Source: Psychromonas sp. SA13A
Lineage (GTDB): Bacteria; Pseudomonadota; Gammaproteobacteria; Enterobacterales; Psychromonadaceae
Assembly (NCBI RefSeq): GCF_011378715.1
Contig: NZ_WTKU01000007.1
Coordinates: 62,001 to 126,000, forward strand
Reading direction: 5' to 3'
Length of the DNA stretch: 64,000 bases
Shown: positions 37,618 to 48,496 of the stretch, piece after piece
Layout: every line of letters begins with the position of its first letter
How positions within the stretch are numbered: the stretch's first letter is position 1
Translations under genes and position numbers: made by a program
The notes under the pieces: model-generated
Told to the model about the DNA's origin: nothing
What the model saw: only the letters and a program-made list of their open reading frames with translations
Database searches by the model: none

Positions 37618-40326
37618 TTAATAACCAATAAGTCTTAGCAAATTCTCTGCAGTTTTTATCGCTTCTTTACGGTTTGCAATATTGAGCTTTTGGTACAAGT
37701 TACGAATATGTGTTTTTATCGTTGTACCTGCCACATCTAGTTCAAGTGCGACTTGCTCATTACTTAATCCAGAATAAATCAAACCTAAAACTTGCCACTC
37801 TCTTTGTGTTAGCGGACTCGTTCGTACGAGCTCTGGTATATCAGGATGATTCACTAATTGATCTACAAAATTTTCATCAAAATGGGTAGATCGGCTCTTT
37901 TGCTTGATAGAAATATCTTTTAACAATTGTAATGTACGGTGTTTTTCAAGCTCGTTTAAGCTAGCGGAGCTACTAAGTTTTTGCAGTAAATGTTCAATAT
38001 GCACACCATCGACCAAGAAGTTGCTGACCATACCTGTTTGGTTAGTTAAGCTTAGTGCTTGTTTTAGTGTTTCTAATGCCAATACTTCATTACCGATTTT
38101 TGTCGCTATAATCGCTTCAATAATCAGATTACGATTATTATCCGTAATTAAATGTGAGGCTTTGGCTTCTAACTGTAAAAAATTTATTGTTATTGTTGCT
38201 TGCTCATATTGTTCAAGGGCTATTTCAGCTCTGGCAATGTTACGAACTTGCAGTTGCAAAAAGTGGTTATTTGCTTGCTTCGGGCGAATCGCGGTATCTA
38301 ACCAGTTTTTTATTGCGTCTAAGTCATTACGAGCTTGCCAGTATAAAAGCAATGATTGTGACGCATGTGCCGACCAATCATCATGATAAGTTGACTGTTG
38401 TACAAGGTGTTGTATTTTTTCAATAAAGCGCATAGCTTTATCTAGCTCTCCGCGACTTATTGCTATCATTGCAAGCATTGAATAACAGTGCAGGTGTTTA
38501 CTAGGTTCTATGTTTCCAAGTACGTTGATACCTTTATAAGCACATTCTTCAGCTTCATCTAAGCGATTCCAGCACCATAATATTTGCGCTCTGTTACGCA
38601 ATAAAAATTCATGTAGCGGTAATTGCTGTAATTTTTGTTCTGCAATAAGTTTAAAAGCGCTGTCTTGTAACTCAAATGCTGCTTGCACAAAACCTTGTGC
38701 CAGGAGTATTTCACCCTGCTGCAGTATTGCCCATAATGCTTGGTGAAAGAGCTTATGTTGTCTCGCTAACTTCTCCGTTTGTTGCATTAAAGGCAGGGCT
38801 CTATCTAACTGTCCCAGTACATGATTTACTTCACCTACTATAGACGTTGTGATAATTCGATTTCGATAAGCATTAGAATCTAACTGGGTTAATGCGAGTT
38901 CAGCAAGTTCAAAGGCTTTTTCAGGCTCACTTCTATTAATAGCAACTTGTGCAAGAAGTGCATTAACTTGACCTTGATCGTTTGTTGTTAACGTAATATT
39001 TCGCTTGTCTATCTCTTGCTTAGCTTCCGCTAGCATATTCTCTACTGCGCTATACCTATGTTGGCTTTGTGCAAGCCAAGCTCTTATCAACGGGAGTTTG
39101 ATATTTTCGTATAACTTATCAGAGGACAAACTGTTAATTGCACTTTCTAAATTAGTTAATTCCCCGTGATTAAACATTCTCCAACCATGAGCCGAAATAA
39201 TTTTTGTCAGTAGTTCACCATCATTAACTTTCTGTGCATGGAACATAGCTTGATGGGGGATATCTAATTTTAACCACGCTTTTGCCGCTTTATGATGAAG
39301 TGAATTTTCTTCCTGTGGGATCCGTGCTTGACGTTCATGGGTAAGAAATTCTGCAAATAAATTATGAAACCTAAACCAATTTTGTTCACCTTCTAAGGGA
39401 TAAATAAATAAGCCATAGCGATTTAGGTACTCAAGCATACTCAATGCATCGTCTCTTTCTGTTAACTGGCTAATAAGCGTATCGTTAAATGTACTCAATA
39501 CAGAACATTGCATTAAAAAGTGACGAGTATCATTATCTAGAAAGTCAAAAACTTCCTCGACAAGGTATTCCCAAAGATGACCATGGCTAAAATTTGAAAC
39601 TGATTCAGCCGATTGTGCTAATGTTTTTTTATTATGTTGTGCTTGTAACGCAATTAGTTGTAATGCTGAAGGCCAGCCTTCGACATAAGTACGAAGGTTA
39701 TCTACTGTAGTATCATCTACGCCCTCGGAAAAACGTTGATTGAAAAAACGGGCGGTTTCATCTGCATCAAAAGCGAGTAGATCATTGTCTATTTCGATCA
39801 TTAAGTCTCGCACTCTAAGGTTAGCAGTGCCAATAGGGGGGGCAGAACGACTGGTTACAATCAGTGTTATATTATCTGGCATATGTTTAAGGAAAAAACG
39901 TATCCCTTCATGAATTTCATTTTCTTTAATCAAATGATAGTCATCCAACACTACATAACATTCTTGGTGATAGTTGGATAGTTCACTAAATACCTCTCCA
40001 AATAATGATTGTAGCGATGAAAATTGACGTTTCTCAACTAATGTTTGCGCATTGGGGCAGGATTCGTTGGTTGCCTTGTTGATCGCTTGAATAAAATAGT
40101 TGATAAAATGAAAAATATCATTGTCATTTTCATCAATACTGTACCAACCAACGTAGGGCTTATCCGTTAACCATTGTGCGGTCATGGTGGTTTTTCCATA
40201 ACCAGCTGGCGAGCGAAATAGAACCAGCTTATAAAATGGCGCTTGTTGTAATAACTCTAGCACTCGAGGTCTAAGGATTGCGTTATGCAATCTGCCTGGT
40301 CTTGTTAGTTTTGATGGGAGCCACAT
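37618..40326 (-). CDS. malT: Maltose regulon activator MalT
   Basis: 902 residues (E. coli 901). The N-terminus '[20 protein letters not shown]' leads to Walker A '[16 protein letters not shown]' (about 39-46) of the STAND ATPase, with '[10 protein letters not shown]' as Walker B. A TPR-like sensor region fills the middle. A LuxR helix-turn-helix closes the protein ('[20 protein letters not shown]', '[16 protein letters not shown]'). It is activated by maltotriose and ATP and binds GGA-rich MalT boxes. The gene is divergent from malP-malQ. Confidence 0.96.
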   Translation of the reverse strand: MWLPSKLTRPGRLHNAILRPRVLELLQQAPFYKLVLFRSPAGYGKTTMTAQWLTDKPYVGWYSIDENDNDIFHFINYFIQAINKATNESCPNAQTLVEKRQFSSLQSLFGEVFSELSNYHQECYVVLDDYHLIKENEIHEGIRFFLKHMPDNITLIVTSRSAPPIGTANLRVRDLMIEIDNDLLAFDADETARFFNQRFSEGVDDTTVDNLRTYVEGWPSALQLIALQAQHNKKTLAQSAESVSNFSHGHLWEYLVEEVFDFLDNDTRHFLMQCSVLSTFNDTLISQLTERDDALSMLEYLNRYGLFIYPLEGEQNWFRFHNLFAEFLTHERQARIPQEENSLHHKAAKAWLKLDIPHQAMFHAQKVNDGELLTKIISAHGWRMFNHGELTNLESAINSLSSDKLYENIKLPLIRAWLAQSQHRYSAVENMLAEAKQEIDKRNITLTTNDQGQVNALLAQVAINRSEPEKAFELAELALTQLDSNAYRNRIITTSIVGEVNHVLGQLDRALPLMQQTEKLARQHKLFHQALWAILQQGEILLAQGFVQAAFELQDSAFKLIAEQKLQQLPLHEFLLRNRAQILWCWNRLDEAEECAYKGINVLGNIEPSKHLHCYSMLAMIAISRGELDKAMRFIEKIQHLVQQSTYHDDWSAHASQSLLLYWQARNDLDAIKNWLDTAIRPKQANNHFLQLQVRNIARAEIALEQYEQATITINFLQLEAKASHLITDNNRNLIIEAIIATKIGNEVLALETLKQALSLTNQTGMVSNFLVDGVHIEHLLQKLSSSASLNELEKHRTLQLLKDISIKQKSRSTHFDENFVDQLVNHPDIPELVRTSPLTQREWQVLGLIYSGLSNEQVALELDVAGTTIKTHIRNLYQKLNIANRKEAIKTAENLLRLIGY

Positions 40327-40932
40327 TTGCTTTCTCGTGTTATTAGTTATTTTTATTATAAGGAGCGAGGGTACGCTATAGTGACTAGAATTGACTACTG
40401 TGAGGCTTTACATTGCATGACATTACACACATTTTTTAGTGTTTGGTGTAATAGCGATGTGACTCCAATCACGTACTGTATTGAATGCCTAATGCTCGGC
40501 CATAGTACTGCTTCCAAAACATCAATCATAAATTATCTAATATAAAGTATATCTAAAGGCATTTTAAAAAATGATGACGTACGTCAGTATTTACACCTAA
40601 TGATATGAATAATAAAGCTTATTTTCATTTTTAAAGTGACTGTTTGTATTTTGAACAGTATTGAGATTAATTTATTAGCTATCAATATCTCGATAGCTAC
40701 TTGGTTATCGTTACTTAATAAAGCGACTTGGCACTCATTATCACGCTAGTGCTATCCATTCCTTTTATTATAAAAGGTAATCACTTCTGCATTGATCGGC
40801 CTAAGCATTAACTTAGCTTTCTACGCCCTTAATACTCCTCCTTATTTAACCCTAAATTGGGAGGATGTTTTGCATTTAATATGAATCCAGAATATGCCTC
40901 AGTTAAATAAAACTTAATAAAGGGGCTTTGCC
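40327..40932. promoter_or_regulatory. malT-malP divergent control region with MalT boxes
   Basis: Two MalT-box-like sites precede malP: TGGGAGGATG (40858-40867, 8 of 10 to GGGGAGGAGG) and an inverted AAGGAGGAGT (complement of 40834-40843, 7 of 10). A perfect TGACGTACGTCA palindrome (40575-40586) and an 8-base inverted repeat (40676-40699) lie nearer to malT. No gene in this gap is credible. Confidence 0.6.
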
Positions 40933-43386
40933 ATGAAACCTGTTCAACAAAGAGAATTTGATAAAAAGTTATTTAAAGCTGATCTGTTAAATCACTTAAA
41001 TACAACTTATGCAAAAACCGAAGAGACTGCGACAACGCGTGACTGGTATCTTGCCTTAGGACGTGCATTAGCAGGGCTAACCACGTTTGATTTATTAGCG
41101 ACTGAGCAAGATCCTAAAATAAAAAATGCAAAAAGTGTTAATTACTTATCTTTAGAGTTTTTGATTGGCCGACTGACAGGTAATAACCTAATTAGCATGG
41201 GTATTTACGATCAAATTAACGATGCGATGCAAGAAATGGGGCATAGCCTATCGGATTTACTTGAAGAAGAGCGTGACCCTTCATTAGGAAATGGTGGTCT
41301 TGGTCGTTTAGCAGCTTGTTTTATGGATTCATGTGCTGCCCAAGAATTTCCTGCCATTGGCTATGGGCTACATTACGAGTATGGGCTTTTCAAACAATCC
41401 TTTGAGCACTGCCATCAAAAAGAAGCACCAGATGCATGGCGAGGAGTAGAGGGTTACCCATGGGAAGTTGCACGTCCAGAATATGCACAGGAAATAGGAT
41501 TTTACGGGCATGTACAGCCTGTCGTTGAAAATGGCAAAGAAAAGCGCCGCTGGGTACCCGGTATGTTCGTAAAAGGCATGCCATGGGATCTCCCGATTGT
41601 TGGTTACCAAAGCAACACTGTTTATCCGTTACGTTTATGGGAATGTCAGGCGATTGCACCATTCTCATTAGAAAGTTTTAATAATGGACATTATTTTGAA
41701 GCACAACATGCACTCATCGATGCTGGTAATATCACCAAAATTCTATATCCAAATGATAATCACGAAAAAGGTAAAACACTGCGTTTAATGCAGCAATACT
41801 TTCATAGTGCCGCGTCAATCAAAGACATTTTACGTCGTCACGATCAATCTGGACATAAACTTCAAGATCTTGCTCAATATGAATCCATACAGCTCAACGA
41901 TACTCATCCAACCATCGCTATTCCAGAATTAATGCGTATTTTGATTGATGAAAGATACATGAGTTGGGACGATGCTTGGGCTATCTGTAGCAAAACATTT
42001 GCCTATACCAATCATACGCTACTGCCTGAAGCGCTAGAAACTTGGTCTGAATCATTGATTCAAAGCTTATTACCTCGACATATGGAAATTATATTCCATA
42101 TCAATCACTTATTTATGCAAGAAGTACGAGAAAAATGGCCGGGTGATGTTGAGAAACAACGTAAATTATCCATTATTCAAGATGGTTTTCATCGTAATGT
42201 TCGTATGGCAAATCTATGTGTAGTCGGTTCTTATGCGGTTAATGGTGTTGCCGCTTTACATTCAGCCTTAGTCAAACGTGATTTATTTCCTGAGTTTGAT
42301 GAGTTGTATCCTAACCGTTTACAAAATATCACTAATGGCATTACCCCTCGTCGTTGGTTGAAGTTCTGTAATCCTGCATTGTCTAATTTAATCACCGATA
42401 AAATAGGTGATCAATGGCCTGCGGACTTAAGTCAACTTAACCAAATCGCTGAGTTTGCTGAAGATAGTCAATTCCAAAATGATTATATGAATGTAAAAAA
42501 ATTGAATAAACAACGTTTAGCTAGTTGGGTTAAGCAACATATGGATATTGAGCTAGATAGTGATGCTATTTTCGATGTGCAAATTAAACGTTTACATGAA
42601 TATAAGCGCCAGCATTTAAACTTATTACATATTTTGTCGCTTTATTATCGTTTATTAAACGAGCCTACCTTTGACATGGTACCTCGCGTTGTATTCTTTG
42701 CTGCAAAAGCAGCACCGGGTTACCACCTTGCAAAAGAGATCATATTTGCAATAAATAAAATTGCTGAAACTATTAATAATGATCAGCGCATCGACGGTAA
42801 GTTGAAAGTGGTATTTATCCCTGATTATCGTGTCAGCATCGCAGAAATCATTATTCCGGCGGCAGATGTTTCTGAGCAAATATCAACGGCAGGTAAAGAA
42901 GCATCAGGCACCGGTAACATGAAAATGGCATTAAATGGTGCACTCACTATCGGCACAATGGACGGTGCAAATGTAGAGATTCGCGAAGAAGTAGGCGACG
43001 ATAATATTTATATTTTTGGGCTCGACGTTGATGGCGTTGAAGCGGTATTAAGCCGAGGTTATAACCCCTTCGATTACTATCATACTAACCCGTTATTAAA
43101 AGCGTCATTGGACTTGTTACTTGGAGATATATTTACACCTAAAGAGCCAGGAAGATTGCGTACTATTTATGATGCGTTGTTGGATGGTGGTGATCCTTAT
43201 CTGTGTTTAGCGGACTTTGCATCTTATATTCATGCGCATGAAGCGATGGATAAACAATACCGAGATAAAAAAGGCTGGGCGCGTAAAGCGATTATGAATA
43301 CTGCCTTGGTAGGTAAGTTTAGCTCTGACCGTTCTATTCGTGACTATGCTAATAATATTTGGAAGTTATCCACAGTGCATCGTTAG
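40933..43386 (+). CDS. malP: Maltodextrin phosphorylase
   Basis: 817 residues; E. coli MalP has 797. Glycogen phosphorylase family: 'YLSLEFLIGRLTGNNLISMG', 'DPSLGNGGLGRLAACFMDSC', 'FDVQIKRLHEYKRQHLNLLH' and the pyridoxal phosphate lysine Lys664 in 'EASGTGNMKMALNGALTIG'. It releases glucose 1-phosphate from linear dextrins with phosphate in the cytoplasm. The ribosome-binding site is AAAGGGG, eight bases before the ATG. malQ follows after 402 bases. Confidence 0.96.
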   Translation: MKPVQQREFDKKLFKADLLNHLNTTYAKTEETATTRDWYLALGRALAGLTTFDLLATEQDPKIKNAKSVNYLSLEFLIGRLTGNNLISMGIYDQINDAMQEMGHSLSDLLEEERDPSLGNGGLGRLAACFMDSCAAQEFPAIGYGLHYEYGLFKQSFEHCHQKEAPDAWRGVEGYPWEVARPEYAQEIGFYGHVQPVVENGKEKRRWVPGMFVKGMPWDLPIVGYQSNTVYPLRLWECQAIAPFSLESFNNGHYFEAQHALIDAGNITKILYPNDNHEKGKTLRLMQQYFHSAASIKDILRRHDQSGHKLQDLAQYESIQLNDTHPTIAIPELMRILIDERYMSWDDAWAICSKTFAYTNHTLLPEALETWSESLIQSLLPRHMEIIFHINHLFMQEVREKWPGDVEKQRKLSIIQDGFHRNVRMANLCVVGSYAVNGVAALHSALVKRDLFPEFDELYPNRLQNITNGITPRRWLKFCNPALSNLITDKIGDQWPADLSQLNQIAEFAEDSQFQNDYMNVKKLNKQRLASWVKQHMDIELDSDAIFDVQIKRLHEYKRQHLNLLHILSLYYRLLNEPTFDMVPRVVFFAAKAAPGYHLAKEIIFAINKIAETINNDQRIDGKLKVVFIPDYRVSIAEIIIPAADVSEQISTAGKEASGTGNMKMALNGALTIGTMDGANVEIREEVGDDNIYIFGLDVDGVEAVLSRGYNPFDYYHTNPLLKASLDLLLGDIFTPKEPGRLRTIYDALLDGGDPYLCLADFASYIHAHEAMDKQYRDKKGWARKAIMNTALVGKFSSDRSIRDYANNIWKLSTVHR

Positions 43387-43788
43387 TCGCATTGAGTGAA
43401 GTGTGTTGTCACGCTTCATTTTTATTTTTATTAATTTATATGCCCATTTCACAATAATCGCCATTATAAATGCTTAATTCGTTTATAAAAAAGGATCAAA
43501 AAGTAATGGGCTCACATTAAACAGTGATATTGATTAGCTGACATGCATTGATATTACGCGTCAAGATTTGAGTAGGGTTGATAGTCTTTTAGTCAATAAA
43601 TTGGCCATGGTGTTGCAATTAGTTTTTACAATCGGTTTTTATAATTATTTTTTATAATCGGTTTTTGCTGAGTGTTTTTACATTTGGATAGAGAGAATAC
43701 CCTTCAATATCCTTATTAACAGCAACGAGCTAATGGTTGGTCATGATTTTTATTAACGAGTCTTGATATTATGCCCACGGAGAGAGCA
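43387..43788. other. malP-malQ intergenic region
   Basis: 402 bases, unusual because the two genes are nearly contiguous in E. coli. It holds two near-copies of an A+T-rich block around TTTTTATAATCGGTTTTT (about 43620-43670) but no recognised gene, terminator or MalT box. Confidence 0.4.
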
Positions 43789-45966
43789 ATGAACGAACAA
43801 TCAGTATTAAAAAAAGTAGCCAAAATGGCTAAAATCTCAGACCACTATATTAGTGCTTGGGGAAATGAGGCTTATGTTAAAGATGAAACCATCGAACAAC
43901 TGTTAAGTGCGTTAGGCTACGATACGACTGATGATCAAACGTTGTTGAAATCTGCACAGAAAAGGCATAAAAGTAAAATATTAGCCCCGGTCAAAGTGAT
44001 TAAGGATCTACAACAACCTATTGAAATTGAATTAAACCTTGGTTTAACTGTTCGAGAAAGCGAATTTAGTTGGCAAGTTATTACCGAAAGTGGCGATGTT
44101 TTAGAAGGTTATTTACAGTCACAGGTGATCAAAGATGAGCGCATAAATGGTGGAGCACTAATTTTTCAATTGCCTAAATTACCGCTAGGGTATCACCAGT
44201 TAACGGTTACTCGTAAACGCCGTAAAAACCCGTATAAAATGACTATCATCATTACGCCCGAATCTTGTTACAAGCAGTCTAGTTTACATAAAGGTGAAAA
44301 ATTATGGGGACCAAGCATTCAACTTTATACTGTTCGTACTGCGTATAACTGGGGAATAGGAGATTTTGGCGATCTCAAACAACTAATAACAGAAGTCGCT
44401 TCCCGTGGTGGAGATTTTATTGGCCTAAACCCGATTCATGCACTTTTTCCTGCCAATCCAGAGGGAGCCAGTCCATATAGTCCTTCTTCTCGTCATTGGT
44501 TGAACATTATGTATATTGATGTGACAGCCATCCCCGAGTTTGTATTGAGTAGTGCGGCGCAGCAGAAAGTGGGTTGTATCGAATTTCAGCAACGTCTCAA
44601 AAGTGTGCGTAAAGATGAATGGGTTAACTACAGCGAAGTAGCGGCATTAAAATTAAGTGTATTGCCCCTTTTATTTAAAGAATTTGAAATTAGACATCTT
44701 GCTAAAGAAACAGAACGTGCGGAGGCTTTTAATGATTTTGTCGCGCAGGGGGGAGAAAGCTTACAGCATCAAGCGGTATTTGATGCGCTACATGCTCACT
44801 TGTATCAACAGGATCCTTCTATTTGGGGTTGCCCAGTATTTCCAAATAAATATAGTAAGTTCAATAATATCGAAGTACATCAGTTTATTACACAAAATAG
44901 ATCACTGGTTGAGTCTTATTTATACTATCAATGGATTGCTGATACACAGATTAATGAAGCTCAACAATTTGCAGAAGAATGTGGAATGTCGGTCGGCTTA
45001 TACCGTGATTTAGCAGTGGGCGAAGCAAGTTCAGGTTCGGCGAGTTGGGCGGACAATGGATCATTAGTGCTTGATGCAAGCATTGGTGCGCCACCGGATG
45101 TGTTTGGGCCATTAGGGCAAAATTGGGGGCTACCACCTCTGAATCCTCAAGTACTTAAGGATTCAGGTTATGCTCCTTTCATTGCGTTATTAAGGGCTAA
45201 TATGAAACATTGTGGAGCCTTAAGAATTGATCATGTTTTGGGTTTATTACGCTTATGGTGGGTGCCTAAAAATAAAACTGCGGCAGATGGGGCATATATT
45301 TATTATCCCGTTGAAGATTTATTAGCTATTTTAGCGCTTGAGTCGCATCGTCATCAATGTGCTGTCATTGGTGAGGATTTAGGTACAGTGCCAGACGAAA
45401 TTGTCGATATACTGGCAAGCGCAGGTATCCACTCTTATAAATTGTTTTTTTTCGAAGTCGCTGAAGACGGCGGTTTTTTCTCGCCTACTCATTATACAGA
45501 ACAATCAATGTCAGCACTTTGCACGCACGATATGCCAACGGTTAGAGGGTTCTGGCATTGTGAAGACCTACGTATGGGTAAAGAGCTCGGCTTGTATCCT
45601 GATCCCGTTCAATTAAAAGCTTTATATGATGAACGACTACGGTCTAAACAAGAAATATTAAATAGTCTTGCCTGGCATGGATTTCTACCTGAGGGTGTGG
45701 GCAGAGACGCTGCCTTTGTTCCAATGGACAGCTACTTGAGTGAAGCACTACATTTGCACCTCGCTGCCGGTTCATCTGCGTTGTTTAGTGTGCAACTTGA
45801 AGATTTGTTAGAAATGGATATGCCTGTCAATATACCTGGAACGGTCAATGAATATCCTAATTGGCGACGTAAATTATCAGTTAACATCGATGATATTTTT
45901 CAAAAACAGTCGGTAAATCGCTTAGCTAAACAAATGACCCAATTGCGTTTAAAAGCTAGGCGTTAA
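43789..45966 (+). CDS. malQ: 4-alpha-glucanotransferase (amylomaltase)
   Basis: 725 residues from ATG 43789, which has GGAGAG eight bases upstream; ATG 43771 would place that site inside the gene. GH77 motifs: 'RGGDFIGLNPIHALFPANPE', 'GLYRDLAVGEASSGSASWAD', the nucleophile Asp in 'GALRIDHVLGLLRLWWVP', the acid Glu in 'CAVIGEDLGTVP' and 'ALCTHDMPTVRGFW'. The N-terminal 130 residues form the extra domain of the enteric MalQ type. It transfers glucan chains between dextrins, releasing glucose for Glk. It ends with the hairpin at 46022. Confidence 0.95.
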   Translation: MNEQSVLKKVAKMAKISDHYISAWGNEAYVKDETIEQLLSALGYDTTDDQTLLKSAQKRHKSKILAPVKVIKDLQQPIEIELNLGLTVRESEFSWQVITESGDVLEGYLQSQVIKDERINGGALIFQLPKLPLGYHQLTVTRKRRKNPYKMTIIITPESCYKQSSLHKGEKLWGPSIQLYTVRTAYNWGIGDFGDLKQLITEVASRGGDFIGLNPIHALFPANPEGASPYSPSSRHWLNIMYIDVTAIPEFVLSSAAQQKVGCIEFQQRLKSVRKDEWVNYSEVAALKLSVLPLLFKEFEIRHLAKETERAEAFNDFVAQGGESLQHQAVFDALHAHLYQQDPSIWGCPVFPNKYSKFNNIEVHQFITQNRSLVESYLYYQWIADTQINEAQQFAEECGMSVGLYRDLAVGEASSGSASWADNGSLVLDASIGAPPDVFGPLGQNWGLPPLNPQVLKDSGYAPFIALLRANMKHCGALRIDHVLGLLRLWWVPKNKTAADGAYIYYPVEDLLAILALESHRHQCAVIGEDLGTVPDEIVDILASAGIHSYKLFFFEVAEDGGFFSPTHYTEQSMSALCTHDMPTVRGFWHCEDLRMGKELGLYPDPVQLKALYDERLRSKQEILNSLAWHGFLPEGVGRDAAFVPMDSYLSEALHLHLAAGSSALFSVQLEDLLEMDMPVNIPGTVNEYPNWRRKLSVNIDDIFQKQSVNRLAKQMTQLRLKARR

Positions 45967-46021
45967 TTACTTGTGCTGGAGAGCATATTCTCTCTAGCTG
46001 TCATCGCAGATCAATATAATC

Positions 46022-46062
46022 GGTAATAAAGCCTTGCTTAGCAAAGCTTTATTACCCGTTTT
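46022..46062 (+). terminator. malQ terminator
   Basis: GGTAATAAAGC (46022-46032) pairs with GCTTTATTACC (46046-46056), with an inner TTGC/GCAA stem and a TTTT run after it. Confidence 0.75.
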
Positions 46063-46107
46063 AAATTGCTATTCGTTTGGGATTTTCCTCTCAATTTAAG
46101 GACTTAT

Positions 46108-46244
46108 TTAACTATTCACTTAACTATTCACTTAACTATCAACTTAACTATCAATTCAGCTATCAATTCAATTTTCAACATTAATCATTCAACTCATTCA
46201 TTTCCTTCATTTCCTTCATTTCCTTCATTTCCTTCATTTCCTTC
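46108..46244 (+). repeat. Two adjacent tandem arrays: TTAACTATTCAC x5 and ATTTCCTTC x5
   Basis: Five degenerating copies of a 12-base unit run from 46108 to 46167 (the first two identical, later ones drifting to TTAACTATCAAT). After 32 bases, five perfect copies of the 9-base unit ATTTCCTTC run from 46200 to 46244. These are likely length-variable. Confidence 0.9.
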
Positions 46245-46333
46245 ATTTTACATTATCATTAAGCTGGTTCAGTATTCAGCCACTTAAATACATAATTAAT
46301 ACAGTAGCTTAAGTACAATTAATTAAGTGCAAG

Positions 46334-46351
46334 CCTAGATTCGTATAATAA
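46334..46351 (-). repeat. Dispersed motif, inverted copy 3
   Basis: The minus strand reads TTATTATACGAATCTAGG, one mismatch from the copies at 3285 and 11742. Intergenic, next to the repeat arrays. Confidence 0.45.
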
Positions 46352-46678
46352 GTGGCTTCATCAAATAATTTGATGTCGTCATTCTATCTAGTCATTTCCT
46401 ACAGAATAAATAACATAAGCGTTGTAAATAGAGTCTGTTGTAATAAAGGTAATTGTTGAATTATAAGCGATATCGAGTTTCTGATTGTTTATAGAGTGTG
46501 TCGGTTATGGGTTATTGGCTTTTGTGTGCGGGAAGGGTGAAATCATCAGTTGTAAGTTATTAATATATATTGAATTGCCAATGTTGGAACAAAAGGTGTT
46601 GGAATAGTAAATGCTGCACTATTTGCTCAGTATCTGTGAGCATTTACTATTGAATTTATATTATTGTTAATCTTGTCT

Positions 46679-47815
46679 TTATTTTTCAGCGATCATCGCA
46701 TCATAATCAACACCGCTTTCACGGTGCAGACGGCGACAGGCTATGCCATCTCTATGGAATAAATGACAGCGATGTGCAGTTAAACCAACATTGTATTTTT
46801 GGCCTACTTCCACATCCAGTGTATCTGCTGCTCTATATATGACATCGGCATCTGCACTGGCAAGGTTCATGTAAATTTGGGTTTCATTACCTAACTTTTC
46901 TACAATCTGTACTTTACCCTCGATAGTGGCATCGGCTTGTTCTGCATTGAGTAAATGTTCAGGGCGAATACCCAGTGACATTCGATCGCCTATATTCACG
47001 GTTTTACCTTCGACAGATATCCAAAAGCTTTCATTATTTGCTAGTTTGACTTTGACTCGTTCATCCTCTGTATCTTCAATCGATACGCTCATGAAGTTCA
47101 TTTTAGGCGACCCAATAAAGCCGGCTACAAAACGATTGATTGGATAGTGATATAGTTCAAGAGGGCGACCCACTTGTGATACTGAACCCGCATCTAATAC
47201 TACGATTTTATCGGCCATTGTCATTGCTTCTACTTGATCATGAGTCACGTAGATCATGGTGCAGCCAAGTTTACGTTGCAGTTTAGTAATTTCACTGCGC
47301 ATATTGACACGCAATGCGGCATCCAAATTAGACAGCGGTTCATCAAGCAAAAAGACGTTTGGCTGTGATACCAGTGTTCTGCCAATGGCAACACGTTGTC
47401 GTTGCCCACCTGAAAGTGCTTTAGGTTGACGTTCAAGTAAGTGAGTTAATTGTAAAATATCCGCCACATGATGAACACGTGTATCTATTTCAGATTTTTT
47501 AGCTTTAGCTAACTTTAAACCAAAGGACATGTTGTCGTAGAGGTTGAGATGCGGATAGAGTGCGTAGGATTGAAATACCATACCAACACCACGTTTTGAT
47601 GGTTCAACATCATTCATACGTTCTTCACCGATGTATAAATCACCAGAAGTAATTTCTTCAAGGCCTGCTATACATCGTAAAAGTGTGGATTTACCACAAC
47701 CCGATGGACCAACAAAGACGACCAGTTCGCCTTCTTTTATTTCAAGATCGACATTTTTAGAGATAAGTAGCTTGTCGTAAGCTTTACATACATTTTTTAA
47801 GGTGACACTGGTCAT
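46679..47815 (-). CDS. malK: Maltose/maltodextrin ABC transporter ATPase
   Basis: 378 residues (E. coli 371). Walker A '[18 protein letters not shown]', Q-loop '[19 protein letters not shown]', signature '[17 protein letters not shown]', Walker B '[16 protein letters not shown]' and the H-loop '[13 protein letters not shown]', then the C-terminal regulatory domain ('[12 protein letters not shown]', '[13 protein letters not shown]'). Two copies drive MalFG; the C-terminal domain also restrains MalT in E. coli. It is divergent from malEFG and, unlike in E. coli, not followed by lamB. Confidence 0.96.
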   Translation of the reverse strand: MTSVTLKNVCKAYDKLLISKNVDLEIKEGELVVFVGPSGCGKSTLLRCIAGLEEITSGDLYIGEERMNDVEPSKRGVGMVFQSYALYPHLNLYDNMSFGLKLAKAKKSEIDTRVHHVADILQLTHLLERQPKALSGGQRQRVAIGRTLVSQPNVFLLDEPLSNLDAALRVNMRSEITKLQRKLGCTMIYVTHDQVEAMTMADKIVVLDAGSVSQVGRPLELYHYPINRFVAGFIGSPKMNFMSVSIEDTEDERVKVKLANNESFWISVEGKTVNIGDRMSLGIRPEHLLNAEQADATIEGKVQIVEKLGNETQIYMNLASADADVIYRAADTLDVEVGQKYNVGLTAHRCHLFHRDGIACRRLHRESGVDYDAMIAEK

Positions 47816-48496
47816 GTAGTTTGTCCTCGATTAATTTTTATGTTTACGCTCATGATTTCTGTTGTTTATTCCTGAACTCTTATTTCGGAATCTTTTATTT
47901 CTGAAATTTGAAATCATTAATTGTGTTTTATATTAATAAATAATTGCTGCCGTTGATGTATCCTTATTACAACATTTCTTTTTATTAACAACGAACTAAC
48001 TAAATACACTTTATAAATACCTAGGTTGCATAATTTGTTATGTAAATGGTAGTAAAAAAGTCTAAATATTAGCGATAAATAGATTTTATTGGCTATTTAT
48101 GACCGCTGTTAGGAATCGTTAAAACAAAAATGTAAATAACACGATCACAATCTATTACTAGTGGTTGATAGTTTGCTTATTTTAGACCACCTACACATCA
48201 TCCTAGTGCAATAATTTATAGGAGGAGGAGGGAGGAGGGGGCTGACAAATCTTGTTCAACAAAATACAGATGTCATTCCAATAAATTGTATTAATTATGA
48301 TGATTGCCATCACATAAACATGGAATTTGAGATCTTGATCGTGGTTATAGGTGGAGCTGTGTCACGAAAATAGAGTCGAACCCATGGGGCGTAGTGGATA
48401 GGAGGATGATTAAGCGTTTTAACTTCTAGATAATAAAGTTCGAAATATGGCTTACCCAACGGCTAGCCCTTCATCACAACTAAAAAGGATATTAAC
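47816..48496. promoter_or_regulatory. malK-malE divergent control region, MalT boxes and CRP-like site
   Basis: A purine block at 48220-48240 contains AGGGAGGAGG (48229-48238, 9 of 10 to GGGGAGGAGG) and overlapping further GGAGGA cores. A second box TAGGAGGATG lies at 48399-48408, about 90 bases before malE. A CRP-like site GATGA-N6-TCACA is at 48299-48314. The malK-proximal 300 bases have no clear element. In E. coli the same kind of region is driven by MalT and CRP together. Confidence 0.7.

Larger units (their letters stand above)
45967..46678. other. Gene-free gap between malQ and malK with repeats
   Basis: About 700 bases. It contains the malQ terminator (46022-46062), two tandem-repeat arrays (46108-46167, 46200-46244) and an inverted copy of the dispersed 19-base motif (46334-46351). 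An open frame at 46066-46287 exists only because both repeat units are multiples of three. The right-hand 300 bases show nothing I recognise. Confidence 0.6.

Noticed and set aside
40327-40545. 72-codon frame upstream of malP
   Set aside because: It occupies the malT-malP promoter region, lacks a ribosome-binding site and has no family features.
46066-46287. Small repeat-rich protein gene (LTIH/FPS repeats)
   Set aside because: It starts with TTG inside the malQ terminator tail without a ribosome-binding site; the frame is open because the DNA repeat units are multiples of three.
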